A stretch of DNA of 7,360 nt from Desulfobacula sp. (GCF_021107415.1 NZ_JAIOSW010000464.1:1-7360), one strand, 5' to 3'; positions 1 through 6,750 are shown, counted from the stretch's first letter. Translations and numbers: made by a program. Notes: generated by a model not told the origin, from the letters alone.

Positions 1-1128
1 ATACTCTTTCATCATGATAGACCCCCGGACAACGATCTCGCCTATTTCACCCGGCTTTGCCTTTTTCCCCCGTTCATCCAGAATGGAGACCTCTGCATGG
101 AAAACAGGTCGTCCCACAGTTCCCGGCTTTTTTAAGGGATCATCTTCAGACGCCCATAACAGGATGGAGGTTTCTGTCTGACCCATGATCTGGCGGAAGG
201 ATAGACCGGCATCGGCACATTTTTTAATCAGATCCTGGTTAAGTTTTTCCCCACCACCGGCACAGACCCGCAAAGAGGAAATATTTTTTCGCTTTTCAGG
301 ATTTACTTTTAACAGTTCTCTGTATACCGTGGGAACACCTAAGAATTTGGTAACCCGATATTTTTCAATATCCCTGTAAATCCGGACAGGATCAAATTTC
401 CTGTGAAGAACAATGGTCGCCCCTTTATAAAAACTCGGAGCTGCCTGGATAAAAAGACCGCCGGAATGAAACAAAGGAAGAAAAATCAGCATGATATCAC
501 TGAAATGAAGTTTGAAAAAAATATCTGCATTCAAACAGTTAAAAAATGTTTTCCGATGAGTCAAAACAGCACCCTTTGGCTTTCCGGTTGTGCCGGATGT
601 ATACATAATCACCTGGGGTTCTTCGGGATCTGCAGGGCCAAGGCTCCTTGTCAGAAAAGCCCGCTTCCCGTCATATTTCTTTGTTCCTTTAACAAAATCA
701 AATACCCTTTTATTGAACTGAGCTTTTCCCACAACCGCCACCATAAGAGGGGGTAGATAACTTTCCAGCTCAAGTGCATTCACTGCATCGGCAAGTCCAT
801 CCCCGTGGACAAAAAGTCTTGGACGACAATTTTTAATAAAATAATCCAATTCAACCGATGTAACCCGAAAATTTAAAGGGACAAAAATGGCACCAAGCCT
901 GGCACATGCAAGAAACAAATCAAGAAATTCAGGACAATTATTAAGCATCACGGCCACACGGTCACCCTTTTCAATCCCGATGGACTGAAGCCAGCAGCTT
1001 GTCCGGTCCGCCCGCCTGCAAAGCACCTGGTAAGAAATGGTCTGTTCTTCAAATATAATCGCAGGTTTGTCCGGTGTCAGTTCAGCCCATCGCTGCACCC
1101 ACCAGGCAATATTCATGGATTTAATCAT
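1..1128 (-). CDS. Acyl-CoA synthetase / AMP-forming fatty-acid-CoA ligase (3' end beyond window)
   Basis: The frame is open from an ATG at 1128 to the left edge, giving 376 residues with no stop, so the C-terminus is missing. The product belongs to the ANL superfamily (acyl/aryl-CoA ligases). These enzymes activate a carboxylic acid with ATP to an acyl-adenylate and then transfer it to coenzyme A. Visible motifs are the P-loop-like YTSGTTGKPKG at residues 176-186, PLFHSGG at 218-224, GVPTVYREL at 264-272, the adenine-binding MGQTET at 315-320, and GTVGRP followed by GEIGEIVVRG at 360-369. The hinge and the catalytic lysine of the C-terminal domain would lie outside the window. The N-terminus (IAWWVQRWAELTPDKPAI) fits the FadD-like group, but the chain length of the substrate cannot be told. 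A second in-frame ATG lies at 1116, and neither start has a strong Shine-Dalgarno sequence. The small upstream gene ends only 6 nt before, so translation may be coupled. The family call is secure; the exact substrate is open. Confidence 0.93.
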   Translation of the reverse strand, partial: MIKSMNIAWWVQRWAELTPDKPAIIFEEQTISYQVLCRRADRTSCWLQSIGIEKGDRVAVMLNNCPEFLDLFLACARLGAIFVPLNFRVTSVELDYFIKNCRPRLFVHGDGLADAVNALELESYLPPLMVAVVGKAQFNKRVFDFVKGTKKYDGKRAFLTRSLGPADPEEPQVIMYTSGTTGKPKGAVLTHRKTFFNCLNADIFFKLHFSDIMLIFLPLFHSGGLFIQAAPSFYKGATIVLHRKFDPVRIYRDIEKYRVTKFLGVPTVYRELLKVNPEKRKNISSLRVCAGGGEKLNQDLIKKCADAGLSFRQIMGQTETSILLWASEDDPLKKPGTVGRPVFHAEVSILDERGKKAKPGEIGEIVVRGSIMMKEY

Positions 1129-1134
1129 TATTTT

Positions 1135-1401
1135 TTACTTTAACCCGAGATTATCAAAGAAATGTTTATGCTTCATCCGGTATAAATTCTTGTCTTCCTT
1201 TACCAGATAGAAAAACCGTTTGTTATTATCATCAAAACACTCAAACAGTCCGGTATAATCTTCCTGGTCTGCAACATCGCAGATACGGGATACATCATCA
1301 TTGAATCTTTGGCAGACCACTGCCCAGTCTTCTTTTTCGGCATCCTTTTTAATGGTGATTTTTTTTGACTTTTCTTCAAATTGTGCCTGGATGGATTCCA
1401 T
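1135..1401 (-). CDS. Small hypothetical protein (88 aa) upstream of the acyl-CoA synthetase
   Basis: I do not recognise this protein. From the ATG at 1401 it has 88 residues. The N-terminal third is charged and rich in lysine and glutamate (ITIKKDAEKEDW). The rest carries many aromatics (CFDDNNKRFFYLV, HKHFFDNLG) and three cysteines at 30, 41 and 55. It has no membrane segment or signal peptide, so it is probably cytosolic. An upstream in-frame ATG at 1419 would give 94 residues. I prefer 1401 because a purine-rich GGGGGA ends 4 nt before it, whereas the ATG at 1419 is preceded only by AT-rich sequence. The stop is 6 nt from the start of the acyl-CoA synthetase gene, and a terminator separates it from the gene before, so these two genes probably share a transcript. 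That it is a real gene is inferred from the ribosome binding site, the operon spacing and a protein-like composition. Confidence 0.72.
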   Translation of the reverse strand: MESIQAQFEEKSKKITIKKDAEKEDWAVVCQRFNDDVSRICDVADQEDYTGLFECFDDNNKRFFYLVKEDKNLYRMKHKHFFDNLGLK

Positions 1402-1405
1402 ACTT

Positions 1406-1411
1406 TCCCCC
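1406..1411 (-). promoter_or_regulatory. Ribosome binding site that favours the ATG at 1401
   Basis: The minus strand reads GGGGGAAAGTATG. The G-rich stretch lies 4 nt before the ATG at 1401 and inside the 94-residue reading that would begin at 1419. The sequence before 1419 (AAATATCAT) has no Shine-Dalgarno character. This supports the 88-residue start. Confidence 0.5.
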
Positions 1412-1419
1412 AAAACCAT

Positions 1420-1450
1420 ATGATATTTGAATAATACTTAATTTTATCAA
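1420..1450 (-). promoter_or_regulatory. Possible promoter for the small gene and acyl-CoA synthetase
   Basis: On the minus strand, TTGATA (1445-1450) and TATCAT (1420-1425) resemble -35 and -10 boxes, but the 19-nt spacer is long. TATTAT at 1431-1436 is another possible -10 box with no good -35. A promoter is expected here because a strong terminator lies just upstream at 1493-1524. If the first pair is used, transcription would begin near 1413, downstream of the ATG at 1419, which again fits the start at 1401. AT-rich sequence produces such matches by chance, so this is weak. Confidence 0.25.
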
Positions 1451-1492
1451 AATGATCTTAGCAAATGACAGCAGATGATGTAAAACAAATTT

Positions 1493-1524
1493 AAAAAAAG
1501 GGAGGCGGATGAAACCACCTCCCC
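1493..1524 (-). terminator. Intrinsic terminator after the flavoprotein gene
   Basis: On the minus strand, GGGAGGTGG (1523-1515) pairs with CCGCCTCCC (1508-1500). This gives a 9-bp GC-rich stem with a single G-U wobble, a 6-nt loop (TTTCAT), and a run of seven T residues at 1499-1493 directly after the stem. This is a textbook rho-independent terminator. It lies 36 nt past the stop of the flavodoxin-fold gene and before the small gene, so it separates two transcription units. A small extra inverted repeat (TTAGAT and ATCTAA around a 3-nt loop, 1537-1551) sits between the stop and the terminator. Confidence 0.9.
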
Positions 1525-1559
1525 ATACAAAACATTTTAGATTTTATCTAATAAACTGA

Positions 1560-2126
1560 TCAGGCAACAATCTTTCGGGCAAATTCAATCGCCTGCTGTT
1601 GAACTGAATCATTGAGCTTATCAGGACTTGTGCACAAACCAATATAAAGCTCACCAACATTAACTGCCTTGTGAGGATTTTGCATACGTCCGAAAGCCGC
1701 AAACACGCCTTCTGCATTATTTTCATAGGGTCCGGCACCTGTAACCAAAAGAGCCTGGCGCTGTCCGGCTACAAGAGATGCATGACCGGGCTGATGATAG
1801 TTTGTATACAGGCTGTAAGTTCTGTCAATCACTGCCTTGATCTGGGCAGTAAAGCCCCAGAAATATAATGGAGAGGCAAAGATAACCAGTTGTGAACTAA
1901 CCATTTTTCCCAGAATTTCAGGTACATCATCTTTTTGAATACATCCTGTTGTATCGGGTTTTTCCTTGCATTTGGCACATCCCATACATCCGTTCAGGTT
2001 TTGGGAATTCAAGTAGATAGTCTCAACTTCATGATCCAGGGATATAAGTTCTTTTTCAACCCAGGAAAGTACCCTGGCAGTGTTGCCTTTTTTCCTGGCA
2101 CTGCCCTGTAGTATCGTTATTTTCAT
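1560..2126 (-). CDS. Flavodoxin-fold NAD(P)H-dependent FMN reductase-like protein with a four-cysteine motif
   Basis: This 188-residue protein has the fold of the NADPH-dependent FMN reductase and iron-sulfur flavoprotein families. The N-terminus MKITILQGSARKKGNT contains the phosphate-binding loop of FMN (GSARKKGNT, 8-16). SPLYFWGFTAQIKAVIDR (85-102) is the second conserved block, which lines the flavin site and dimer interface. Four cysteines at 47, 50, 53 and 62 (C-x2-C-x2-C-x8-C) are followed by IQKDD. In the iron-sulfur flavoproteins of anaerobes a compact motif of this kind binds a [4Fe-4S] cluster, so this protein may pass electrons between a cluster and FMN; the cluster is inferred. 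Many relatives are annotated only as flavodoxin family or NAD(P)H-dependent oxidoreductase, and the physiological partner is unknown. An excellent ribosome binding site (AAGGAG, 6 nt before the ATG) supports the start. The gene follows the helicase gene by 29 nt, probably on the same mRNA, and ends before a strong terminator. It is cytosolic, with no signal peptide. Confidence 0.9.
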   Translation of the reverse strand: MKITILQGSARKKGNTARVLSWVEKELISLDHEVETIYLNSQNLNGCMGCAKCKEKPDTTGCIQKDDVPEILGKMVSSQLVIFASPLYFWGFTAQIKAVIDRTYSLYTNYHQPGHASLVAGQRQALLVTGAGPYENNAEGVFAAFGRMQNPHKAVNVGELYIGLCTSPDKLNDSVQQQAIEFARKIVA

Positions 2127-2155
2127 TGTAACTCCTTTGATTCAATCATATTTTT

Positions 2156-3412
2156 TTATCGTGCCCTTCTACCGGCTTGTTTCATTGACTTGAGACCGGA
2201 AGGAAGCCAGCTGGAATTTCCCCTTCGTTTCCTGGCCTTTTGCATATTTTTCCGGACAACTACCGGTGTCGGTGTTGAAACAGCCTTGGGCATTTGAATT
2301 CCGGATTTTTTCACCGGAATCTGCAGTTTCAGGAGACGCTCGATTCCCACCAGAAGATTCTGTTCTTCGGCACTTACCAGGGAATGGGCAATACCATTGG
2401 CACCAGCACGGCCGGTACGGCCAATCCTGTGTATATAATCTTCCGGAACATGGGGAAGATCAAAATTGACCACGTGGGGAAGCTGCTGGATATCCAGACC
2501 CCGGGCGGCAATATCCGTGGCCACAAGAGTCTGAACAGCACCGCTTTTAAAATCAGCAAGCGCCCGTGTCCGGATAGCCTGGCTTTTGTTGCCGTGAATA
2601 GCAGCGGCACTGACACCATCACTCAAAAGCTGTTTTGTCAACTTATTGGCTCTGTGCTTGGTCCGGGTAAACACCAGGGCTCGACTCCATTTGCCGTTCC
2701 GGATCAGGCTCGAAAGCAGGAACCGTTTATCTGCCTGGGACACCTGGTACACCCTCTGGGTCACCCCTTTGGCTGCCGTGTTCCGGCGGGAGACTTCAAT
2801 CAGAGCCGGATTGTCCAGCAATCCGCCGGCCAGTTGCTTGATCTCATTTGAATAAGTGGCGGAAAAAAGCATATTCTGGCGGTTTACGGGAAGGCATTTG
2901 ATCACCTTCCGAATATCGTGGACAAACCCCATGTCCAGCATCCGGTCAGCCTCATCCAGAACCAGAACCTCAACCCGGGATAAATCCAGCGTTTTCCGGC
3001 CTAAATGATCCAACAGCCTTCCAGGTGTTGCCACCAGGATATCCACACCCTGTCTCAATTTTGTAATCTGGGGATTGATTTTTACCCCGCCAAAAATCAC
3101 TATAGTGCGAAGAGACAAATGCCTGCCGTATGTTTCAAAGCTTTCGCCAACCTGGGCCGCAAGCTCTCGGGTGGGTGCCAGGATAAGAGCGCGTGGGTGA
3201 CGAACCTTCTTTTTTGATTCGCTTAAACGCTGGAGAATCGGCAAGGCAAAAGCCGCCGTTTTTCCGGTACCGGTTTGAGCACCGGCAAGAACATCCCTGC
3301 CTTCAATGACCACGGGAATCGCCCGGGCCTGGATAGGTGTGGGAATAGTGTAACCCTGTGCCTCAACAGCACTGAGCAAATCGGTCCGAAGACCCAGTTT
3401 TTTAAATGACAT
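2156..3412 (-). CDS. rhlE: DEAD-box ATP-dependent RNA helicase, RhlE-like
   Basis: The 418-residue protein carries a full set of DEAD-box motifs in order: F3 and the Q motif GYTIPTPIQ (20-28), motif I AQTGTGKT (45-52), Ia PTRELA (80-85), GG (108-109), Ib TPGR (129-132), II DEAD (153-156), III SAT (184-186), IV LVFTRT (246-251), V ARGLDI (303-308) and [10 protein letters not shown] (328-335). Both RecA-like domains are intact. The N-terminus MSFKKLGL and the overall spacing match the RhlE subgroup. These enzymes unwind short RNA duplexes with ATP and act in ribosome assembly, RNA decay and cold adaptation. The tail after about residue 365 is short and basic (KARKRRG, and a final GRRAR), as expected for an RNA-binding extension. 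The start has an AGGAG sequence 8 nt before the ATG. The leader upstream is about 190 nt long. The gene symbol is assigned by similarity of motifs; several rhlE-like paralogues occur in many genomes. Confidence 0.95.
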   Translation of the reverse strand: MSFKKLGLRTDLLSAVEAQGYTIPTPIQARAIPVVIEGRDVLAGAQTGTGKTAAFALPILQRLSESKKKVRHPRALILAPTRELAAQVGESFETYGRHLSLRTIVIFGGVKINPQITKLRQGVDILVATPGRLLDHLGRKTLDLSRVEVLVLDEADRMLDMGFVHDIRKVIKCLPVNRQNMLFSATYSNEIKQLAGGLLDNPALIEVSRRNTAAKGVTQRVYQVSQADKRFLLSSLIRNGKWSRALVFTRTKHRANKLTKQLLSDGVSAAAIHGNKSQAIRTRALADFKSGAVQTLVATDIAARGLDIQQLPHVVNFDLPHVPEDYIHRIGRTGRAGANGIAHSLVSAEEQNLLVGIERLLKLQIPVKKSGIQMPKAVSTPTPVVVRKNMQKARKRRGNSSWLPSGLKSMKQAGRRAR

Positions 3413-3421
3413 ATAGTATTA

Positions 3422-3453
3422 CTCCTGTCAAAGCCCACCCCATGTCACAGGGG
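3422..3453 (-). promoter_or_regulatory. Inverted repeats in the helicase leader, one overlapping the ribosome binding site
   Basis: On the minus strand two mutually exclusive pairings are visible. CCCC (3453-3450) can pair with GGGG (3441-3438) around the 8-nt loop TGTGACAT. Alternatively CCTGT (3451-3447) can pair with ACAGG (3428-3424), which covers part of the AGGAG (3426-3422) of the helicase gene. The second structure would hide the ribosome binding site. The stems are short, and regulation is inferred only from their position. Confidence 0.3.
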
Positions 3454-3526
3454 CCGATCTAGGCGGAGATGATAAATTTTGTAAGGATTGAGTCAAACAA
3501 GAAAGGAATCAACCACAACACTTCAG

Positions 3527-3544
3527 GTACCGATCGGATGGTAC
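3527..3544. repeat. Inverted repeat upstream of the helicase gene
   Basis: GTACC (3527-3531) and GGTAC (3540-3544) form an inverted repeat around GATCGGAT, and CCGATCGG (3530-3537) is itself a perfect 8-bp palindrome nested across the left arm. No T run follows on the minus strand, so it does not look like a terminator for the genes here. It could be a small operator or an mRNA hairpin in the helicase leader, or it could be chance. Confidence 0.3.
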
Positions 3545-3557
3545 TACAAAAAAAGGC

Positions 3558-3585
3558 AGTATATCATAAAAATTTTTAAACACAA
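3558..3585 (-). promoter_or_regulatory. Possible promoter for the helicase-flavoprotein unit
   Basis: On the minus strand, TTGTGT (3580-3585) is followed 16 nt later by TATACT (3558-3563). The -10 box is good and the -35 is poor. Transcription would begin near 3550, leaving a leader of about 140 nt before the helicase start. The site lies just after the terminator candidate of the transporter gene, where a new promoter would be expected. Confidence 0.28.
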
Positions 3586-3613
3586 GCCTCAAATCACATT
3601 TTTATTTCAGGCT
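3568..3613 (-). terminator. Imperfect terminator hairpin overlapping the MFS stop codon
   Basis: On the minus strand, AGCCTGAAAT (3613-3604) pairs with ATTTGAGGCT (3594-3585). This gives 5 bp, one G-G mismatch and 4 bp, with a 9-nt loop. It is followed by TGTGTTTAAAAATTTTT, which is rich in T but not a clean run. The stop codon TGA (3609-3607) lies in the left arm. It is probably a weak or partial terminator, so some read-through into the helicase gene is possible. Confidence 0.45.
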
Positions 3614-4911
3614 ATCTGACGGCAATGGGTCTCTCTGGTAAAAAATAAGAGCAGGACAGATAAAATGATCCATGCCATCATGGGTATAAATCCGACCTCA
3701 TAGGCGTCAAGGGAATAGACTCTTGCCCCGTTGACCAGCTGACCTGTCCAATTATTATCCATTAACCTGCTCACATCCGGCTGGAGCAACATGGGACCCA
3801 TCATTACTCCCATATTGATCAGGCCGGAAACAGTTCCGGACAAGGACAAAGGAACCGATTCCATGGCAAAGGCAAAACTTAAGATCATACAGCCGGAAAA
3901 AAAACCGGTAACAAACAGGGCCATGACCAGTTGAGACAAGGAAAGGTTTTCCCGGAACAGGATCAATGACCATCCCAGGGCCACCACCATGCTTCCAAGA
4001 ATATACAAGGGTTTACGGTTTCCCATCCGATCGGACAGCCACCCAAAAACAGGGGCTCCCAGGGCCCAGCCAATGAGCAAAACAGAACTCAAGGCAGCTG
4101 CCCTGCCCGGGTTCAACTGATGGTGGGTGATCAGATAGGGCACCCCCCACAGACCGGAAAAAGTAAGGATACACCCCACAATCCCACCGGGAATGACAAA
4201 CAAAAGCCAAGTATTCCGATATTTTAACACATTGAAAAGACCCTGTTGGATTATGCGGACAGATAATGATGCAGGCGTGGGTATTTTTTTTGTAAAGCCC
4301 GGATATCCCTTTTCCTGGGGCCAGTCCCTGACAACAAACCAGATGAGCCCGCCCAGCACAAGAGTCATCACGCCAGTGACGCCAATGACCTGCCGCCAGT
4401 GGAAGGTATCCATGTGAAACCTTAAAGGAGGTCCTGCGGTTACGGCACCAATGAGCCCGATGGACAGGGCATTGCCTGCGACAAAGGCATAAAAATTTTT
4501 AGGAAACCAGGAAGAGGAAAGCTTTAACAGTCCCACAAAGGCAACCGCCACGGACCCGCCAATGAGAAGCCGGCCAAGTCCTGCCCAGAAAAATCCCGGT
4601 GACAGGGCAAACAAAAGGGTGCCCAGGCCTGCTACCAGACAACCAGCGGTCAAAAGTTTTCTTGGCCCCAGGGTGTCGGCCAGTATCCCCGTGGGAATCT
4701 GCATGGCCACATAGGCATAAAAATAAAGACCGGACAGATGTCCCAGACCCGAAGCAGAGATATGAAAATCCTGCATCAGTTCCTGGGTCATGACTGCCGG
4801 GGCTACCCGCTGAAAAAATCCGGCCAGATAAAAAAGAGCACCCAGGCCCCAGATAAACCAGGCCAATGTCATAGGCGGCCCGGTCAGTTTATTTGTTTTC
4901 ATTGATATCAA
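3607..4911 (-). CDS. Major facilitator superfamily (MFS) transporter
   Basis: This is a 434-residue inner-membrane protein with the length and about 12 hydrophobic helices usual for MFS carriers. The hallmark motif A occurs after TM2 (GILADTLGPRK, 75-85) and again in the second half (GWLSDRMGNRK, 290-300). GRLLIGGSVAVAF (113-125) resembles motif B in TM4. TM1 holds FFQRVAPAVM (32-41), with a buried arginine of the kind seen in MFS carriers of small organic anions such as sugar acids. Uptake of an organic anion is therefore possible, but the substrate is not readable. The start is probably TTG at 4911. AAGGAG sits 5 nt before it, while the in-frame ATG at 4902 is 14 nt away, which is too far. 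The gene follows the ABC permease by 72 nt on the same strand. Its base composition is clearly richer in GC than the ABC genes, so it may be a separate unit with its own promoter. The hairpin at its end overlaps the stop. Confidence 0.92.
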   Translation of the reverse strand: MISMKTNKLTGPPMTLAWFIWGLGALFYLAGFFQRVAPAVMTQELMQDFHISASGLGHLSGLYFYAYVAMQIPTGILADTLGPRKLLTAGCLVAGLGTLLFALSPGFFWAGLGRLLIGGSVAVAFVGLLKLSSSWFPKNFYAFVAGNALSIGLIGAVTAGPPLRFHMDTFHWRQVIGVTGVMTLVLGGLIWFVVRDWPQEKGYPGFTKKIPTPASLSVRIIQQGLFNVLKYRNTWLLFVIPGGIVGCILTFSGLWGVPYLITHHQLNPGRAAALSSVLLIGWALGAPVFGWLSDRMGNRKPLYILGSMVVALGWSLILFRENLSLSQLVMALFVTGFFSGCMILSFAFAMESVPLSLSGTVSGLINMGVMMGPMLLQPDVSRLMDNNWTGQLVNGARVYSLDAYEVGFIPMMAWIILSVLLLFFTRETHCRQIA

Positions 4912-4922
4912 TGTTTCTCCTT
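4901..4922 (-). promoter_or_regulatory. Ribosome binding site and 12-bp palindrome at the MFS start
   Basis: AAGGAG lies at 4922-4917 on the minus strand, 5 nt before a TTG (4911-4909), which decides the start. The TTG sits inside ATTGATATCAAT (4901-4912), a perfect 12-bp palindrome that runs up to the T of the alternative ATG. It could be a protein-binding site or simply chance in AT-rich sequence. Confidence 0.5.
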
Positions 4923-4983
4923 ATACAATGCTTATATCCTTGAAACATCTATGTCATATAGCCGGCCTTGAATTTAAAATGCG

Positions 4984-5787
4984 CTATAAATCCCGCCGGT
5001 TAAATTGTACAATCGCAATAATAAAAAACACAGCCGAGATAAACAATGAAATCAGGATGCATGTTCCTGCATCGGCCTGGTTCTGAACTATTTTTCCCGG
5101 CTGATATAGTTGGAAATAACTGTATGAACCTAAATTTTCCAGAGATTTGCTTAATTTAATAATCGTATCAAAAAAATACAAAAATACGAATAGACCAATC
5201 GCTTTGCTTAATGCTCTTCCTTTTTCAATCTGAAATGTAGAAATAGCTATCCCGATTGAACCCATGCTTAAAAAGAAAACAAAACCAACAAAAGCTGCTT
5301 TTGCATAATCTGCCATATTAATCTGCAAATCAAAATAAAAATCACCTGCAATTGTTCCTAAAAACATTGCTGCAAATTGCAAGCCCAAAGAAATCATCAG
5401 AAATGAAAAAATACTCAAAGGGATAATAAATCGTTTGATGGGTTTGGTTAATAAAATATCAAAAGTTTTTAATTCAATTTCCCCTGCAATATACCGGGCC
5501 GGAATACTGACCTGCAGAAAAGCAAGACTGATGATAATGATGGGATGCGTATATCCAAACGCCAGCATTTGTGTGGCAAATTGTGGTGTTCCGCCTTGTA
5601 TTCCGAGAAAAGCCGTGAAGGCAGAAGGAAGCATTTTCATAAATGATACGACAACTTCGCTTATTTCTGATTCGAAAAACACCCAGGCAAATATTAATTC
5701 AAACATAAAACAAAACAGTGTTAAAATGATTAAATTATATTTTTGGTCCAACAATATTTTTTTTAAATGAGAAAAATATTTGAGCAT
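4984..5787 (-). CDS. ABC-2 type transporter permease
   Basis: The 267-residue membrane protein shows six hydrophobic stretches, at about residues 18-38, 82-97, 119-146, 164-184, 194-212 and 242-262. This is the usual topology of ABC-2 permeases. After the second stretch it has AGEIELKTFDILLTKPIKR (101-119), the cytosolic coupling segment typical of the NosY/CcmB-like and related groups (consensus roughly GE-x-E-x-x-T-x-x-x-LL-x-KP-x-x-R). The C-terminus FNRRDL is also common in this family. The permease presumably forms a homodimer that pairs with the ATPase encoded just upstream, and the pair would act as an exporter or a membrane-lipid or protein-processing pump. The substrate is not known. 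The start follows the ATPase stop by 8 nt, and its likely ribosome binding site (AAGGA) lies within the last codons of the ATPase gene, a sign of translational coupling. Base composition is strongly AT-rich. Confidence 0.9.
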   Translation of the reverse strand: MLKYFSHLKKILLDQKYNLIILTLFCFMFELIFAWVFFESEISEVVVSFMKMLPSAFTAFLGIQGGTPQFATQMLAFGYTHPIIIISLAFLQVSIPARYIAGEIELKTFDILLTKPIKRFIIPLSIFSFLMISLGLQFAAMFLGTIAGDFYFDLQINMADYAKAAFVGFVFFLSMGSIGIAISTFQIEKGRALSKAIGLFVFLYFFDTIIKLSKSLENLGSYSYFQLYQPGKIVQNQADAGTCILISLFISAVFFIIAIVQFNRRDL

Positions 5788-5795
5788 TATAACTT

Positions 5796-6686
5796 TTATT
5801 CCTTTTTGTAGAAGGTCATAAAAGTTTCCTCAAGCGATGGCTCGGGGAAAACCAGGTTCTTTACTTCATATTTAGTTATTTGTTTTAATAATAAATTAAT
5901 ATTTCCCCTTACATTAAGAACCAGTCGATGAGAATCCTGTTCCAGGATATCCGTGTTTTGCAGATCAAAATCTTCTCCTGAAACCGGTTGTGCAAATATG
6001 ACTTCTAACCGCCGAACCATCTTTTCTTTTAAAGATGATATAGATTCTTCTGTGATTAATTTACCATTTTTCACCAGACCCACCCGGTCGCATATTTTTT
6101 CCACCTCGGCAAGATAATGTGAAGAGAAAAAGATTGTTTTTCCTGCTTTTTTAAATTTTTCCAGATAATCATACAGAATATTTTTATTCATGGGATCAAG
6201 TCCTTCCGAAGGCTCATCCATAATAATCAGTTCCGGGTCATCCTGCAGGGCTTGTATGATACCCAATTTTTGTTTCATACCATGGGAGTACTGTTTGATT
6301 TTTTTATTTAAATCTGCATCGCTTAGATGAAATGCATCAATTAATTCATTCTGCCATTTTGGTTCTTGATGGGAAAACTTGTTCATGTAGTTTAAAAAAT
6401 AATTGCCGGTCAGTTCTTCATATAATTTTAACTCACCGGGAACATTACCAATATTCTTAAAAATTTTTGTATAATGTTTTTGTACATTTTTATTAAAAAT
6501 TTTTACTTCTCCGGAAGAAGGGCGCAGCAAGTTCAACATAAGGCGAATAGTAGTTGATTTTCCAGCTCCATTGGGTCCAAGAAAACCAAAAATTTCACCT
6601 TTAGTAATGCTCAGGCTTAAATCTTCTATTCCCCGGGATTTACCATAATATTTTGTTAACTGACTGATTTTTATTATTGATTCCAT
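5796..6686 (-). CDS. ABC transporter ATP-binding protein (ABC-2 exporter type)
   Basis: The 296-residue protein contains a complete nucleotide-binding domain: Walker A GPNGAGKST (37-45), signature YSHGMKQKL (133-141), Walker B LIIMDEP (153-159), D-loop EGLDP (161-165) and H-loop SSH (188-190). The Q-loop region reads IGNVPGELKLYEELT (79-93) and has a glycine where many ABC ATPases have the glutamine or a related polar residue. As I recall, PGE variants occur in this CcmA/BcrA-like subfamily. The C-terminal 85 or so residues form the extra domain common in exporters of drugs, bacteriocins and similar compounds, ending in EPSLEETFMTFYKKE. It supplies ATP-driven power to the permease encoded 8 nt downstream. 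The start ATG at 6686 has only a poor ribosome binding site. The gene follows the MocR-like gene by 64 nt on the same strand, with no terminator between them, so co-transcription is likely. The resistance or export substrate is not readable. Confidence 0.93.
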   Translation of the reverse strand: MESIIKISQLTKYYGKSRGIEDLSLSITKGEIFGFLGPNGAGKSTTIRLMLNLLRPSSGEVKIFNKNVQKHYTKIFKNIGNVPGELKLYEELTGNYFLNYMNKFSHQEPKWQNELIDAFHLSDADLNKKIKQYSHGMKQKLGIIQALQDDPELIIMDEPSEGLDPMNKNILYDYLEKFKKAGKTIFFSSHYLAEVEKICDRVGLVKNGKLITEESISSLKEKMVRRLEVIFAQPVSGEDFDLQNTDILEQDSHRLVLNVRGNINLLLKQITKYEVKNLVFPEPSLEETFMTFYKKE

Positions 6687-6750
6687 TTTCTAAAAAATAT
6701 TCTCTATTAACATCAAAGTTATATATATCTTAATTTAGCTAATGCACGAG

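Noticed and set aside
403..756. Plus-strand open frame of 117 codons
   Set aside because: It lies inside the acyl-CoA synthetase gene on the other strand, which has clear family motifs. The plus-strand translation shows no recognisable family and no ribosome binding site, so it is a shadow frame.
2294..2851. Plus-strand open frame of 185 codons
   Set aside because: It is antisense to the helicase core with its complete motif set. Its length is explained by the codon bias of the opposite strand.
4938..4972. Direct repeat CCTTGAA at 4938-4944 and 4966-4972, upstream of the MFS gene
   Set aside because: Some MocR proteins bind direct repeats, so this drew attention. A 7-base repeat within a 72-nt gap is likely by chance, by rough estimate about one in six, and nothing else supports it.
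5435..5770. Plus-strand open frame of 111 codons
   Set aside because: It is antisense to the ABC permease, which has the expected membrane segments and coupling motif. No independent support was seen.
6687..6750. Promoter in the AT-rich gap before the ABC ATPase gene
   Set aside because: Several TATA-like strings occur, but no -35 box at an acceptable spacing was found, and the gap is short enough for co-transcription with the upstream gene.
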